Shown here in pieces: positions 1 through 5,304 of a stretch of DNA of 8,795 bases (within the stretch, counting starts at the first letter, position 1; each line of letters starts with the position of its first letter). Source of the DNA: Cryptoclostridium sp036644995 (GTDB taxonomy: Bacteria > Bacillota > Dehalobacteriia > UBA7702); contig JAVXOZ010000051.1 of the NCBI GenBank assembly GCA_036644995.1, positions 1 through 8,795 of the forward strand. The letters run 5' to 3'. The notes under the pieces were generated by a model that was not told where the DNA came from, searched no databases, and was given only the letters and a program-made list of their open reading frames with translations. The translations under genes and the position numbers were made by a program.

Positions 1-82
1 AGAAAACCCCACACTTTTTGCCATAAAACCAAAATCAGATTAAACACACCTATCCCATGCTATCCGCCATCAGTTTTTATAA

Positions 83-108
83 CTCAGCCAATTTTGATAA
101 ATTGGCTT
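83..108. repeat. Left copy of duplicated hairpin flanking element 1
   Basis: This 26-bp stretch contains a perfect hairpin at 86-107 with 9-bp arms (AGCCAATTT and AAATTGGCT) and a TGAT loop. It is repeated exactly at 267-292, on the other side of the 158-bp element 1. I read the pair as a target-site duplication of a pre-existing hairpin. Neither copy is followed by a clear T tract, so terminator function is unproven here. Confidence 0.75.
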
Positions 109-266
109 AGATTGTCAAAAAACATAGTTTTTGGGGAAGATGCCAGGCTGTTAAGAAAGCCTTAGATTCGGTAAAACTCCCTGAGCAGCGACTGTGCAGT
201 GTACCTAAATGTACATAAGCAGTGGATGGGAAGGGATTTTGCCGAATATCAGACTTTATCAACAGC
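109..266. mobile_element. MITE-like hairpin element, copy 1
   Basis: This is a noncoding unit of about 158 bp. Counted over 162 bp, it is about 96% identical to 1119-1280 (7 mismatches). From about 134 to the right end it folds on itself: the left arm beginning AGGCTGTT pairs imperfectly with the right arm ending AACAGCCT, and TGTAC/GTACA closes the tip around a CTAAAT loop. Roughly 25 bp on the left lie outside the stem. It is flanked by 26-bp direct repeats that differ from those of the second copy, which indicates insertion rather than segmental duplication. It has no transposase and would need one supplied in trans. The mobile family is not recognised. Confidence 0.7.
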
Positions 267-292
267 CTCAGCCAATTTTGATAAATTGGCTT
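267..292. repeat. Right copy of duplicated hairpin flanking element 1
   Basis: This is an exact copy of 83-108; its hairpin lies at 270-291. Together the two copies bracket element 1. The MarR gene promoter begins about 40 bp further right. Confidence 0.75.
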
Positions 293-334
293 GGCTGTTT
301 ATGAGAATTTTTAAATTTCTCTCTTTTTTCCACA

Positions 335-363
335 TTGTTTTTAATTAAGTCACATGCTATAAT
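335..363 (+). promoter_or_regulatory. Candidate SigA promoter of the MarR gene
   Basis: A TATAAT -10 at 358-363 is preceded by an extended TG motif (TGC, 355-357). TTGTTT at 335-340 gives a 17-bp spacer. Expected transcription start is near 370, leaving a leader of about 40 nt before the TTG start at 409. Confidence 0.6.
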
Positions 364-408
364 TCTATTGGAAATATAAAATATTATCAGGGAAAGGGGC
401 ATTTTGTT

Positions 409-876
409 TTGTTAGAAAATGACTTTGCCGAAATTTACACCAAGTTTAAATTGCACTTTTACAAAAAAATATTCAGCCGTTTTCAATCCCGAGAGGCAAG
501 CCTAACCGCTGTGGAAACTTTTTGCGTGGAAGCCATATACGCTTTAAATAAACCCACTATCAACGAATTTGCTACATTTACCCAAATTTCCGCCCCCAAC
601 GCCGCTTATAAAATCAATAACCTCATAAAAAAAGGCTATGTGCGTAAAATTCAATCCACCGAAGATAAAAGGGAATATTATCTTGAGGTAACAGACCGCT
701 TTTTAGAATATTACGGCATCAGCTATGATTATATTGAAACAGTTATGAAACGGATTCGCCTAAGGTTCCCCCAGGAAGATGTGGCAAAACTGGAGGAAAT
801 GCTCTCTATAATTTCTGAGGATTTGATGGAGGAAACCCAAATACCCCAACATAACCGCAAAACCACCCAAGGTTAA
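409..876 (+). CDS. MarR-family winged-helix transcriptional regulator
   Basis: The 155-residue protein has the size and layout of a MarR dimer. An N-terminal helix (about 1-35) leads into a winged helix-turn-helix: residues 50-81 hold the helix-turn-helix, with a recognition helix around SAPNAAYKINNLIKKGY. Residues 83-95 form the wing (STEDKREYYLEVT), including the DxR pattern typical of MarR proteins. C-terminal helices at about 100-142 would complete the dimer interface. The start is TTG, chosen because GGAAAGGGG at 391-399 lies 9 nt upstream and no in-frame ATG is better placed. No cysteine sensor or ligand pocket can be assigned. The gene is monocistronic: the next gene starts 525 bp away behind its own promoter. 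Its target is unknown; autoregulation or control of asnB would be typical but is not shown by the sequence. Confidence 0.85.
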   Translation: MLENDFAEIYTKFKLHFYKKIFSRFQSREASLTAVETFCVEAIYALNKPTINEFATFTQISAPNAAYKINNLIKKGYVRKIQSTEDKREYYLEVTDRFLEYYGISYDYIETVMKRIRLRFPQEDVAKLEEMLSIISEDLMEETQIPQHNRKTTQG

Positions 877-1091
877 AAATAAGGTAATTTTAGCTACCCA
901 AACCAAAGGCTACCTCAACCGAAGTTATCTTAGCCGAAGTTATCTCAACCGAAGTTATTTTAACCGCAGGTTCAAAACCAAAAAATTCCCCAATTTACAA
1001 GCTTTTATACGGATTTTAACACGCTGTTAATCCGCAGTTTAGGTTTTTAGCTGTTCTAAACCATTACCCAAAACCTATGATTACCGCAATT
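877..1091. other. Intergenic region with weak hairpins
   Basis: No gene is seen between the MarR gene and element 2. The stretch holds a 15-bp tandem repeat (listed separately). It also holds a bulged hairpin near 1010-1035 (CGGATTTTAACA pairing with TGTTAATCCG) and a weaker one near 1038-1060 (GTTTAG with CTAAAC). Either could end the MarR transcript, but neither has a convincing T run. Confidence 0.4.
916..969 (+). repeat. 15-bp tandem repeat, about 3.5 copies
   Basis: Units start at 916, 931, 946 and 961 (partial), each close to YARCCGAAGTTATYT. The first three differ at only a few positions, and the fourth degenerates after CCGCAGGTT. The frame running past the MarR stop would read YLNRS-like pentapeptides here, but it has no start codon or ribosome binding site. 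Confidence 0.7.
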
Positions 1092-1117
1092 TCAAGCAAA
1101 GTCTTAAGGACTTTGCT
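1092..1117. repeat. Left copy of duplicated hairpin flanking element 2
   Basis: The hairpin at 1095-1117 has 9-bp arms (AGCAAAGTC and GACTTTGCT) around TTAAG. The 26-bp stretch recurs at 1278-1303 with a single A to G change. The sequence is unrelated to the hairpin flanking element 1, so each element carries its own duplicated target. Confidence 0.75.
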
Positions 1118-1277
1118 CAGATTGTCAAAAAACATAGTTTTTTGGCAAGATGTCAGGCTGTTAAGAAAGACTTAGATTCGGTAAAACTCCCTGAGCAGCG
1201 GCTGTGCAGTGTACCTAAATGTACATAAGCAGTCGGTGGGAAGGGATTTTGCCGAATATCAGACTTTATCAACAGCC
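1118..1277. mobile_element. MITE-like hairpin element, copy 2
   Basis: This is the second copy of the element at 109-266, in the same orientation and of nearly the same length (160 bp). It has the same long imperfect stem and the same TGTAC/GTACA tip. The differences are scattered single bases. It sits inside a duplicated terminator hairpin, between the MarR gene and asnB. It has no coding capacity. Confidence 0.7.
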
Positions 1278-1309
1278 TCAAGCAAAGTCTTAAGGGCTTT
1301 GCTTTTTTT
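1278..1309 (+). terminator. Rho-independent terminator (right hairpin copy of element 2)
   Basis: The hairpin at 1281-1303 is followed directly by a T7 run (1303-1309), a classical + strand intrinsic terminator. It presumably ended the MarR transcript before element 2 split its copy away. The left copy at 1092-1117 lacks the T run. Confidence 0.75.
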
Positions 1310-1340
1310 GTGCACACTTTCTTAACACTAAGCCCTTTTT

Positions 1341-1371
1341 TTGATTTTTTTTCAAGAAAACTGCATATAAT
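1341..1371 (+). promoter_or_regulatory. Candidate SigA promoter of asnB
   Basis: A perfect TATAAT lies at 1366-1371. TTGATT at 1341-1346 is 19 bp upstream, which is longer than ideal. The promoter sits just beyond the terminator at 1278-1309, so asnB appears to have its own transcript. CATATAATA at 1364-1372 also fits a SigK/SigE -10 pattern, but no matching -35 is present. Confidence 0.5.
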
Positions 1372-1401
1372 AATATAAATAACTTATTTAGAGGTGGTTT
1401 T

Positions 1402-3243
1402 ATGTGTGCCATTGGCGGCTTAATTGATTATCAAAATACCCACCCTTGGAATGATGCGGTGATAAAAAACATGATAAATTCCATGATACATCGTGGTCCC
1501 GACCAAGAAGGAATTTGCCAAAATAACCATTGCCTGCTATTACACAGGCGGCTCACTGTTATTGATGAAGAACACGGCAAGCAACCCATGGTTTTTAGCC
1601 AAAATAACAGTGAATACACCATGGTTTACAATGGAGAGCTTTACAATACCCAAGAATTACGCAAGGAATTAAAATCCGCAGGTTATGATTTTAGCGGACA
1701 TTCAGACACTGAGGTTGTGCTAAAAGCTTACCTATGCTGGGGCAAAAGTTGTGTAGAAAAATTTAACGGCATTTTTGCCTTGGGAATTTGGAACAGTAAA
1801 ACCCAAGAACTTTTTTTAGCCCGAGATCCCATGGGGGTTAAACCATTTTTCTACGCTGAAAATCAGGGTAAATTTATTTTTTCCTCAGAGTTGAAAACCA
1901 TTTTGGCATCGGGTTATATTGAAGCCCAAGCAGATTTAAACACTATCGGCGAGATATTGCTAATGGGGCCGGGCAGAACCCCGGGTTGTGGGGTTTTTAA
2001 AGGCATTAAAGAGCTAAAACCCGGGTATTACGGTATTTTATCCGCCCAAGGTTTAAAAACCACCCAATATTTTAAACTTGAAGATGCACCCTGCACCGAT
2101 ACATTTGAGGAGGCTGTGGCAAAAACCCGTTTTTTGGTAACAGATAGCATAGAACGGCAACTTATATCCGATGTACCCATTGGCACTTTCCTTTCCGGGG
2201 GACTTGATTCTTCAATTATATCCGCAGTGGCAGCCAAACATATGCAGGAACGGGGCAAAACCTTGGAAACTTTTTCGGTTTTTTATCGGGATAACGAAAA
2301 ATATTTTAAGCCGGGAAAATTCCAACCCAACAGCGACCATGATTATATAGATATTATGGTAAAACATTTGGGCTGTAAAAACCATAAAATATATATAGAC
2401 ACAGAGGAGCTGGTAGAAGCATTGTTTAGTGCAGTAGATGCCAGAGATTTGCCGGGAATGGCAGATGTGGACAGCTCTTTATTATTGTTTTCCCAAGAGA
2501 TAAAAAACCACGTTACTGTGGGACTTTCCGGTGAATGTGCCGATGAAATTTTTGGTGGCTACCCTTGGTTTCGGGATAAAAGCATCAGAGAATCAGAGGG
2601 TTTTCCCTGGGCGCAATCCACAAAATGGCGTAGTTCTTTCCTTAATGATGAGCTAAATGCCAAAATAGATGCCGAAGCTTTTGCAAAAACACGCTATGAA
2701 AATACCGCAAAATTAGCAGATTTAACCGCCACGAATTTTGAAAATAAAGATGACACCACCGCCAAAAAAATGATGCACCTAAATATGGTTTGGTTTATGC
2801 AAACACTTTTAGACCGCAAGGATAGAATGACCATGTACAGCGGTTTAGAGGTGCGTGTGCCTTTTTGCGATAAACGCATAGCCCAATATCTTTACACCAT
2901 GCCTTGGGCATATAAAGACCACAAATGCTACGAAAAGGGATTGCTCCGAGAATCCGTACAAGGTATGCTCCCTTCTGAAATTTTGTGGCGAAAAAAAAGC
3001 CCCTACCCCAAAACCCATAATCCCGGCTACTTAAATGCCGTTTCCCAAAGATTAAGTGATGTAATTTCCGACCCCAATGCCCCAATATTATCCTTGGTTA
3101 AAAAGGAATCTTTGGAAAATTTAACAAAAACAACTTTGGAAACACCGTGGTATGGGCAATTAATGACAGTGCCACAAACCATTGCCTATTTTTTACAGGT
3201 AAATTATTGGCTAAAAAAATACAAGGTAAAAATAGTGGAATAA
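1402..3243 (+). CDS. asnB: Asparagine synthetase, glutamine-hydrolysing
   Basis: This cytoplasmic enzyme converts aspartate, glutamine and ATP into asparagine, glutamate, AMP and pyrophosphate. The N-terminal class II glutaminase domain (2 to about 190) begins MCAIGG, so Cys2 becomes the nucleophile after Met removal. R49, YNGE (76-79), SDTE (101-104) and RDPMGVKPFFY (141-151) complete it. The synthetase domain carries the PP-loop SGGLDSS at 265-271 and SGECADEIFGGYPW at 376-389. With 613 residues it is complete and close in length to Bacillus AsnB/AsnO-type enzymes, longer than E. coli AsnB. AsnO of B. subtilis is sporulation-linked, but sequence alone does not assign this one to that subgroup. 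GAGGTGG at 1391-1397 supports the ATG. No convincing terminator follows, so some read-through into the Gly/Cys-rich gene 200 bp downstream is possible. Confidence 0.95.
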   Translation: MCAIGGLIDYQNTHPWNDAVIKNMINSMIHRGPDQEGICQNNHCLLLHRRLTVIDEEHGKQPMVFSQNNSEYTMVYNGELYNTQELRKELKSAGYDFSGHSDTEVVLKAYLCWGKSCVEKFNGIFALGIWNSKTQELFLARDPMGVKPFFYAENQGKFIFSSELKTILASGYIEAQADLNTIGEILLMGPGRTPGCGVFKGIKELKPGYYGILSAQGLKTTQYFKLEDAPCTDTFEEAVAKTRFLVTDSIERQLISDVPIGTFLSGGLDSSIISAVAAKHMQERGKTLETFSVFYRDNEKYFKPGKFQPNSDHDYIDIMVKHLGCKNHKIYIDTEELVEALFSAVDARDLPGMADVDSSLLLFSQEIKNHVTVGLSGECADEIFGGYPWFRDKSIRESEGFPWAQSTKWRSSFLNDELNAKIDAEAFAKTRYENTAKLADLTATNFENKDDTTAKKMMHLNMVWFMQTLLDRKDRMTMYSGLEVRVPFCDKRIAQYLYTMPWAYKDHKCYEKGLLRESVQGMLPSEILWRKKSPYPKTHNPGYLNAVSQRLSDVISDPNAPILSLVKKESLENLTKTTLETPWYGQLMTVPQTIAYFLQVNYWLKKYKVKIVE

Positions 3244-3381
3244 AATTAGGCTAAAAATATCCCGTAGGTAAATTTTTCACCCCTAAACCAATATTATTTT
3301 CCTTTATCCAAACAACTCCCCGAAAAAATTTTAAAACTTTAAATATTCTTCTGCTTTAGGAAATAAAATATAAAATGCTGT

Positions 3382-3410
3382 CACAAAAAAGGACTTTTTA
3401 TCATATCTTA
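3382..3410 (+). promoter_or_regulatory. Candidate SigK-type (mother-cell) promoter
   Basis: CACA at 3382-3385 and CATATCTTA at 3402-3410 are separated by 16 bp. They match the B. subtilis SigK pattern (mACm, 16-17 bp, CATAnnnTA). The predicted start is near 3417, just ahead of the ribosome binding site at 3427-3434. The information content is low in AT-rich DNA, so placement is the main support. No good SigA promoter is seen in the gap. Confidence 0.45.
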
Positions 3411-3424
3411 AACCATGATAAAAA
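3395..3424. promoter_or_regulatory. Perfect 10-bp inverted repeat upstream of the Gly/Cys-rich gene
   Basis: TTTTTATCAT (3395-3404) and ATGATAAAAA (3415-3424) are perfect inverted arms around a 10-nt loop. The dyad overlaps the candidate -10 and transcription start. It could be an operator or, if transcription starts upstream, an RNA hairpin next to the ribosome binding site. Confidence 0.5.
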
Positions 3425-3443
3425 TTAAAGGAGGCCCTTTTTA

Positions 3444-3911
3444 ATGAGTAAAAAAGGCGGAAATTATCGTTCCTCGGATTGTTGTTGCTGCTGCGGTTGT
3501 GGCGGTTCTTGTTGTCCCTCTGATTGTTGTTGTTGTGGTGGCGGAAGCGGATGTTGTTGTGGTGGCGGCGGTTGTGGCGGCGGTTGTGGCTGTGGCGGTG
3601 GATGCGGCTGCGGCGGTGGTAGCTGCGGCGGAAGCTGCGGTGGCGGAAGTTGCGGCGGTGGCTGCGGATTTAACAGCTTTGGCAGCGGCAACGATTGCTG
3701 CTTTGGCTGTGGAGATTACAGCTGCGTTTTAAGTTCAATTTACAATGTGTATACACTCCAATATTTGGCATCTATTCTTTATTCCTTCTTAGGCTGCGGC
3801 ATTGGCGGCGGCTGTGGCGGTTGCGGTGGTGGCTGTGGTTGCGGTGGCGGATGCGGCTGCGGTTGCGGTCAATCCTTACCCTGCGGCAACAGCTCCTGCT
3901 GTTCTGAATAA
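3444..3911 (+). CDS. Glycine/cysteine-rich small protein, possible spore-layer component
   Basis: The 155-residue product has about 39 Cys and 55 Gly, roughly 60% of all residues. A short polar start (1-12) is followed by Cys clusters (13-39), then a CGGG/GCGC-type repeat tract (40-75). A non-repetitive aromatic and hydrophobic segment follows (about 76-117, including YTLQYLASIL at 103-112), then a second Gly/Cys tract (118-142) and a Cys-containing tail. No signal peptide is seen. AAAGGAGG at 3427-3434, 9 nt before the ATG, marks strong translation, so the frame is real despite its low complexity. The composition suggests a disulfide cross-linked structural protein or a metal binder. C. difficile exosporium proteins such as CdeC are Cys-rich, but I see no homology. 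The SigK-like promoter favours the spore-layer reading. The coding DNA is much richer in GC than its flanks, as Gly and Cys codons require. I do not recognise the family. Confidence 0.8.
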   Translation: MSKKGGNYRSSDCCCCCGCGGSCCPSDCCCCGGGSGCCCGGGGCGGGCGCGGGCGCGGGSCGGSCGGGSCGGGCGFNSFGSGNDCCFGCGDYSCVLSSIYNVYTLQYLASILYSFLGCGIGGGCGGCGGGCGCGGGCGCGCGQSLPCGNSSCCSE

Positions 3912-3914
3912 GCC

Positions 3915-4073
3915 ATGTATTATGGGGGGCAGTGGTGGGCAGATGAAACCTATTATCCCCTGTATTTAGCAGGGGATTTTACACAACAATACATAAACGG
4001 AATATTATCGTTGTATGAGATTCAAGTTTATTTTAACTGTTTTAACAAACTATTCAGAAAATTTATCTATTAA
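3915..4073 (+). CDS. Small aromatic-rich ORF, coupled to the Gly/Cys-rich gene
   Basis: This 52-codon ORF starts 3 nt after the stop of the Gly/Cys-rich gene. It has no clear ribosome binding site of its own, so translational coupling would be needed. The N-terminus is rich in Tyr, Trp and Gly (MYYGGQWWADETYYP), followed by FTQQYINGIL at residues 22-31. That segment shares five of ten positions with YTLQYLASIL (103-112) of the upstream protein, which argues for a real, related product. The C-terminus is basic (FNKLFRKFIY). Against it: a short hairpin at 3955-3977 lies inside the frame and could be a terminator, and an ORF of this length can arise by chance. The function is unknown. Confidence 0.4.
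   Translation: MYYGGQWWADETYYPLYLAGDFTQQYINGILSLYEIQVYFNCFNKLFRKFIY
3955..3980 (+). terminator. Short hairpin, weak terminator candidate
   Basis: ATCCCCTG (3955-3962) and CAGGGGAT (3970-3977) form a perfect 8-bp stem around a 7-nt loop, followed by only a few Ts. It could end the Gly/Cys-rich transcript, but it lies inside the 52-codon ORF. The hairpin at 4092-4123 is the stronger candidate. Confidence 0.4.
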
Positions 4074-4086
4074 AAATAGTTTGCAC

Positions 4087-4417
4087 AAAAGAAATACACC
4101 AAAGTTTGCACTTTGGTGTATTTTGTTTGTTAAAGTATTTTAACAAACAAAAACATCTTATTAATTTAATGAAGGTGGGATTTCCTCCCCCTTCAAAATC
4201 GGCAAAATATTTTTGCCCATTTCGAAGATTTTTTACTTTAGTTTAATGAAGGTGGGATTTTATCCCCCTTCAAACTTCCCCCTACTGTCATGTGAGTAGT
4301 TTGGTTTTCTTTATCTAAAACCACACTTTTTCATATTTAACACTTTTACTTAATATAATCCTTTTTACCCTTTTATTTGCTCATTTAGGGTTTTAGGCGA
4401 GGTTTTATTTTTAGTAT
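4087..4417. repeat. 331-bp tandem repeat, unit 1
   Basis: This unit is identical, base for base as far as I can compare, to 4418-4748. It contains a series of palindromes. These are the terminator hairpin (4092-4123), a perfect 13-bp stem (4122-4134 with 4139-4151), two related 26-bp palindromes (4170-4195 and 4247-4272), GGCAAAA/TTTTGCC (4201-4217) and CTACT/AGTAG (4282-4299). No convincing gene is present. TATAAT at 4354-4359 with TTCATA at 4330-4335 could start a short transcript ending at the next terminator hairpin. Confidence 0.9.
4092..4124. terminator. Bidirectional terminator hairpin, copy 1
   Basis: A perfect 14-bp stem (arms 4092-4105 and 4110-4123) has a TTGC loop. On the + strand it is followed by a T-rich stretch; on the - strand it is followed by CTTTTG. 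It lies between the + strand Gly/Cys-rich genes and the - strand Spo0E-like gene, as expected for a shared terminator of convergent units. The same hairpin recurs at 4423-4454 and 4754-4785. Confidence 0.75.
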
Positions 4418-4748
4418 AAAAGAAATACACCAAAGTTTGCACTTTGGTGTATTTTGTTTGTTAAAGTATTTTAACAAACAAAAACATCTTATTAATTTAA
4501 TGAAGGTGGGATTTCCTCCCCCTTCAAAATCGGCAAAATATTTTTGCCCATTTCGAAGATTTTTTACTTTAGTTTAATGAAGGTGGGATTTTATCCCCCT
4601 TCAAACTTCCCCCTACTGTCATGTGAGTAGTTTGGTTTTCTTTATCTAAAACCACACTTTTTCATATTTAACACTTTTACTTAATATAATCCTTTTTACC
4701 CTTTTATTTGCTCATTTAGGGTTTTAGGCGAGGTTTTATTTTTAGTAT
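4418..4748. repeat. 331-bp tandem repeat, unit 2
   Basis: This is a perfect second copy of 4087-4417, directly abutting it. The terminator hairpin copy is at 4423-4454 and the 26-bp palindromes are at 4501-4526 and 4578-4603. Complete identity indicates a recent duplication. Confidence 0.9.
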
Positions 4749-4785
4749 AAAAGAAATACACCAAAGTTTGCACTTTGGTGTATTT
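4749..4785. repeat. Partial third repeat copy (terminator hairpin only)
   Basis: The first 37 bp of the 331-bp unit recur here and then diverge. The stretch is essentially the terminator hairpin (4754-4785). On the - strand it is followed by CTTTTAT and would end the Spo0E-like transcript. The array is therefore hairpin, spacer, hairpin, spacer, hairpin. Confidence 0.85.
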
Positions 4786-4818
4786 CTTTCAGCTTCTTTT
4801 TTCTGTGGAAAAATCTCT

Positions 4819-4992
4819 TTATATGTTGCCTGTGAAAAGTCGGGATTTTAAACTATGGTCTGTAAGACGGTTTGCCAAGCGAATTAATCGCTTTGATGTG
4901 AGCGGCTCACCCCTTAATACCAATAAGTTGATTTTTCTACGACATCGATATAAACGACGACTGTGCCACTGCTTTTGTAAATCCTTCTGCAT
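4819..4992 (-). CDS. Small Spo0E-like protein (57 residues)
   Basis: The 57-residue frame has a GGAGG ribosome binding site at 5000-5004, 8 nt before the ATG at 4992. An upstream ATG at 5000-4998 is only 1 nt from GGAGG and opens just a 20-codon frame. The pattern LYRCRRKINLLVLRGEPLTS (14-33), continuing into LIRLANRLTDHSL (37-49), resembles the helix-turn-helix hairpin of Spo0E-family phosphatases, which dephosphorylate the sporulation regulator Spo0A~P, and the length is typical. However, the family signature SQELD reads ANRLT here, so the conserved Asp is missing, and the protein is unusually basic. It may be inactive, divergent, or a different small basic protein. Context supports a sporulation link: a Spo0A box lies upstream at 5050-5058, and a terminator hairpin follows at 4754-4785. 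Confidence 0.5.
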   Translation of the reverse strand: MQKDLQKQWHSRRLYRCRRKINLLVLRGEPLTSKRLIRLANRLTDHSLKSRLFTGNI

Positions 4993-5023
4993 TTTTCATA
5001 CCTCCATCTCTTTCTATAATGCT

Positions 5024-5058
5024 ATTCTAACACATGGAGCTTAAAAAACTTGTCGAAA
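5024..5058 (-). promoter_or_regulatory. Candidate Spo0A-controlled promoter of the Spo0E-like gene
   Basis: TTGTCGAAA at 5050-5058 (+ strand) is a perfect Spo0A box. On the - strand it supplies TCGACA (5056-5051) as a -35-like site, with TAGAAT (5029-5024) as -10 after a 21-bp gap. The long gap with an overlapping box recalls the B. subtilis spoIIG promoter, where Spo0A~P activates SigA RNA polymerase. A weaker, inverted second box is near 5063-5070 (TTTGTCTA on the - strand). Confidence 0.45.
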
Positions 5059-5239
5059 ACAGTAGACAAATAAAAAAAACTTATTAATTTCTGTTATTTT
5101 TTTCAATATCCTGTTATTTTAGTATTTATTGACAAAATATAGAAGATTTTCCACCCAAACAACCCAAATATTTACCAAAAAAACCAGCACCACCCTTTAC
5201 GACCAATTAAAATCCAACAGCTATAAGAACTTAAGCTCC
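5059..5239. other. AT-rich intergenic stretch
   Basis: No gene is seen on either strand between the Spo0A box and the operon terminator. AAATAACAG occurs twice within about 20 bp on the - strand, and TTGACA at 5129-5134 has no matching -10. Confidence 0.4.
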
Positions 5240-5290
5240 AAAAAAAATCCCCAAAACCACAATGTACTAAAATGTACATAAGCTTTGGGA
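5240..5290 (-). terminator. Rho-independent terminator of the right-hand operon
   Basis: On the - strand, CCCAAA (5289-5284) pairs with TTTGGG (5255-5250). The tip is a perfect ATGTAC/GTACAT stem (5279-5274 with 5267-5262). A run of eight Ts follows (5247-5240). It starts 14 bp after the stop of the HyuA-like gene. Its apex resembles the apex of the two MITE-like elements. Confidence 0.85.
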
Positions 5291-5304
5291 ATTTTTCTTT
5301 GTCA

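Noticed and set aside
134..268. Integron attC site, because of the long imperfect hairpin
   Set aside because: The arms run GTT...AAC, the reverse of the RYYYAAC...GTTRRRY arrangement; there is no integrase or cassette structure, and flanking duplications point to transposition.
3499..3732. Ala/Val-rich and Pro/Gln-rich ORFs in other frames of the Gly/Cys-rich gene
   Set aside because: They are low-complexity reflections of GGC/TGT repeats in the real frame, which alone has AAAGGAGG at correct spacing.
1402..3911. asnB plus a Cys-rich small protein as a lasso-peptide or other RiPP cluster
   Set aside because: The enzyme has an intact glutaminase domain with Cys2, typical of true asparagine synthetase. 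There is no leader peptidase, no recognition-element protein and no plausible lasso core, and the two genes are 200 bp apart with a separate promoter candidate.
4087..4785. CRISPR array
   Set aside because: The repeat unit is 331 bp with identical spacers; there are no 25-40 bp repeats with variable spacers and no cas genes.
4938..5000. 20-codon - strand ORF starting MKNAEGF
   Set aside because: Its ATG is only 1 nt from GGAGG; the same site fits the next ATG at 4992 at 8 nt, which opens the 57-residue frame.
4775..5044. 89-codon + strand ORF
   Set aside because: It lies antisense to the 57-residue - strand ORF, starts inside the terminator hairpin, has no ribosome binding site and no family resemblance.
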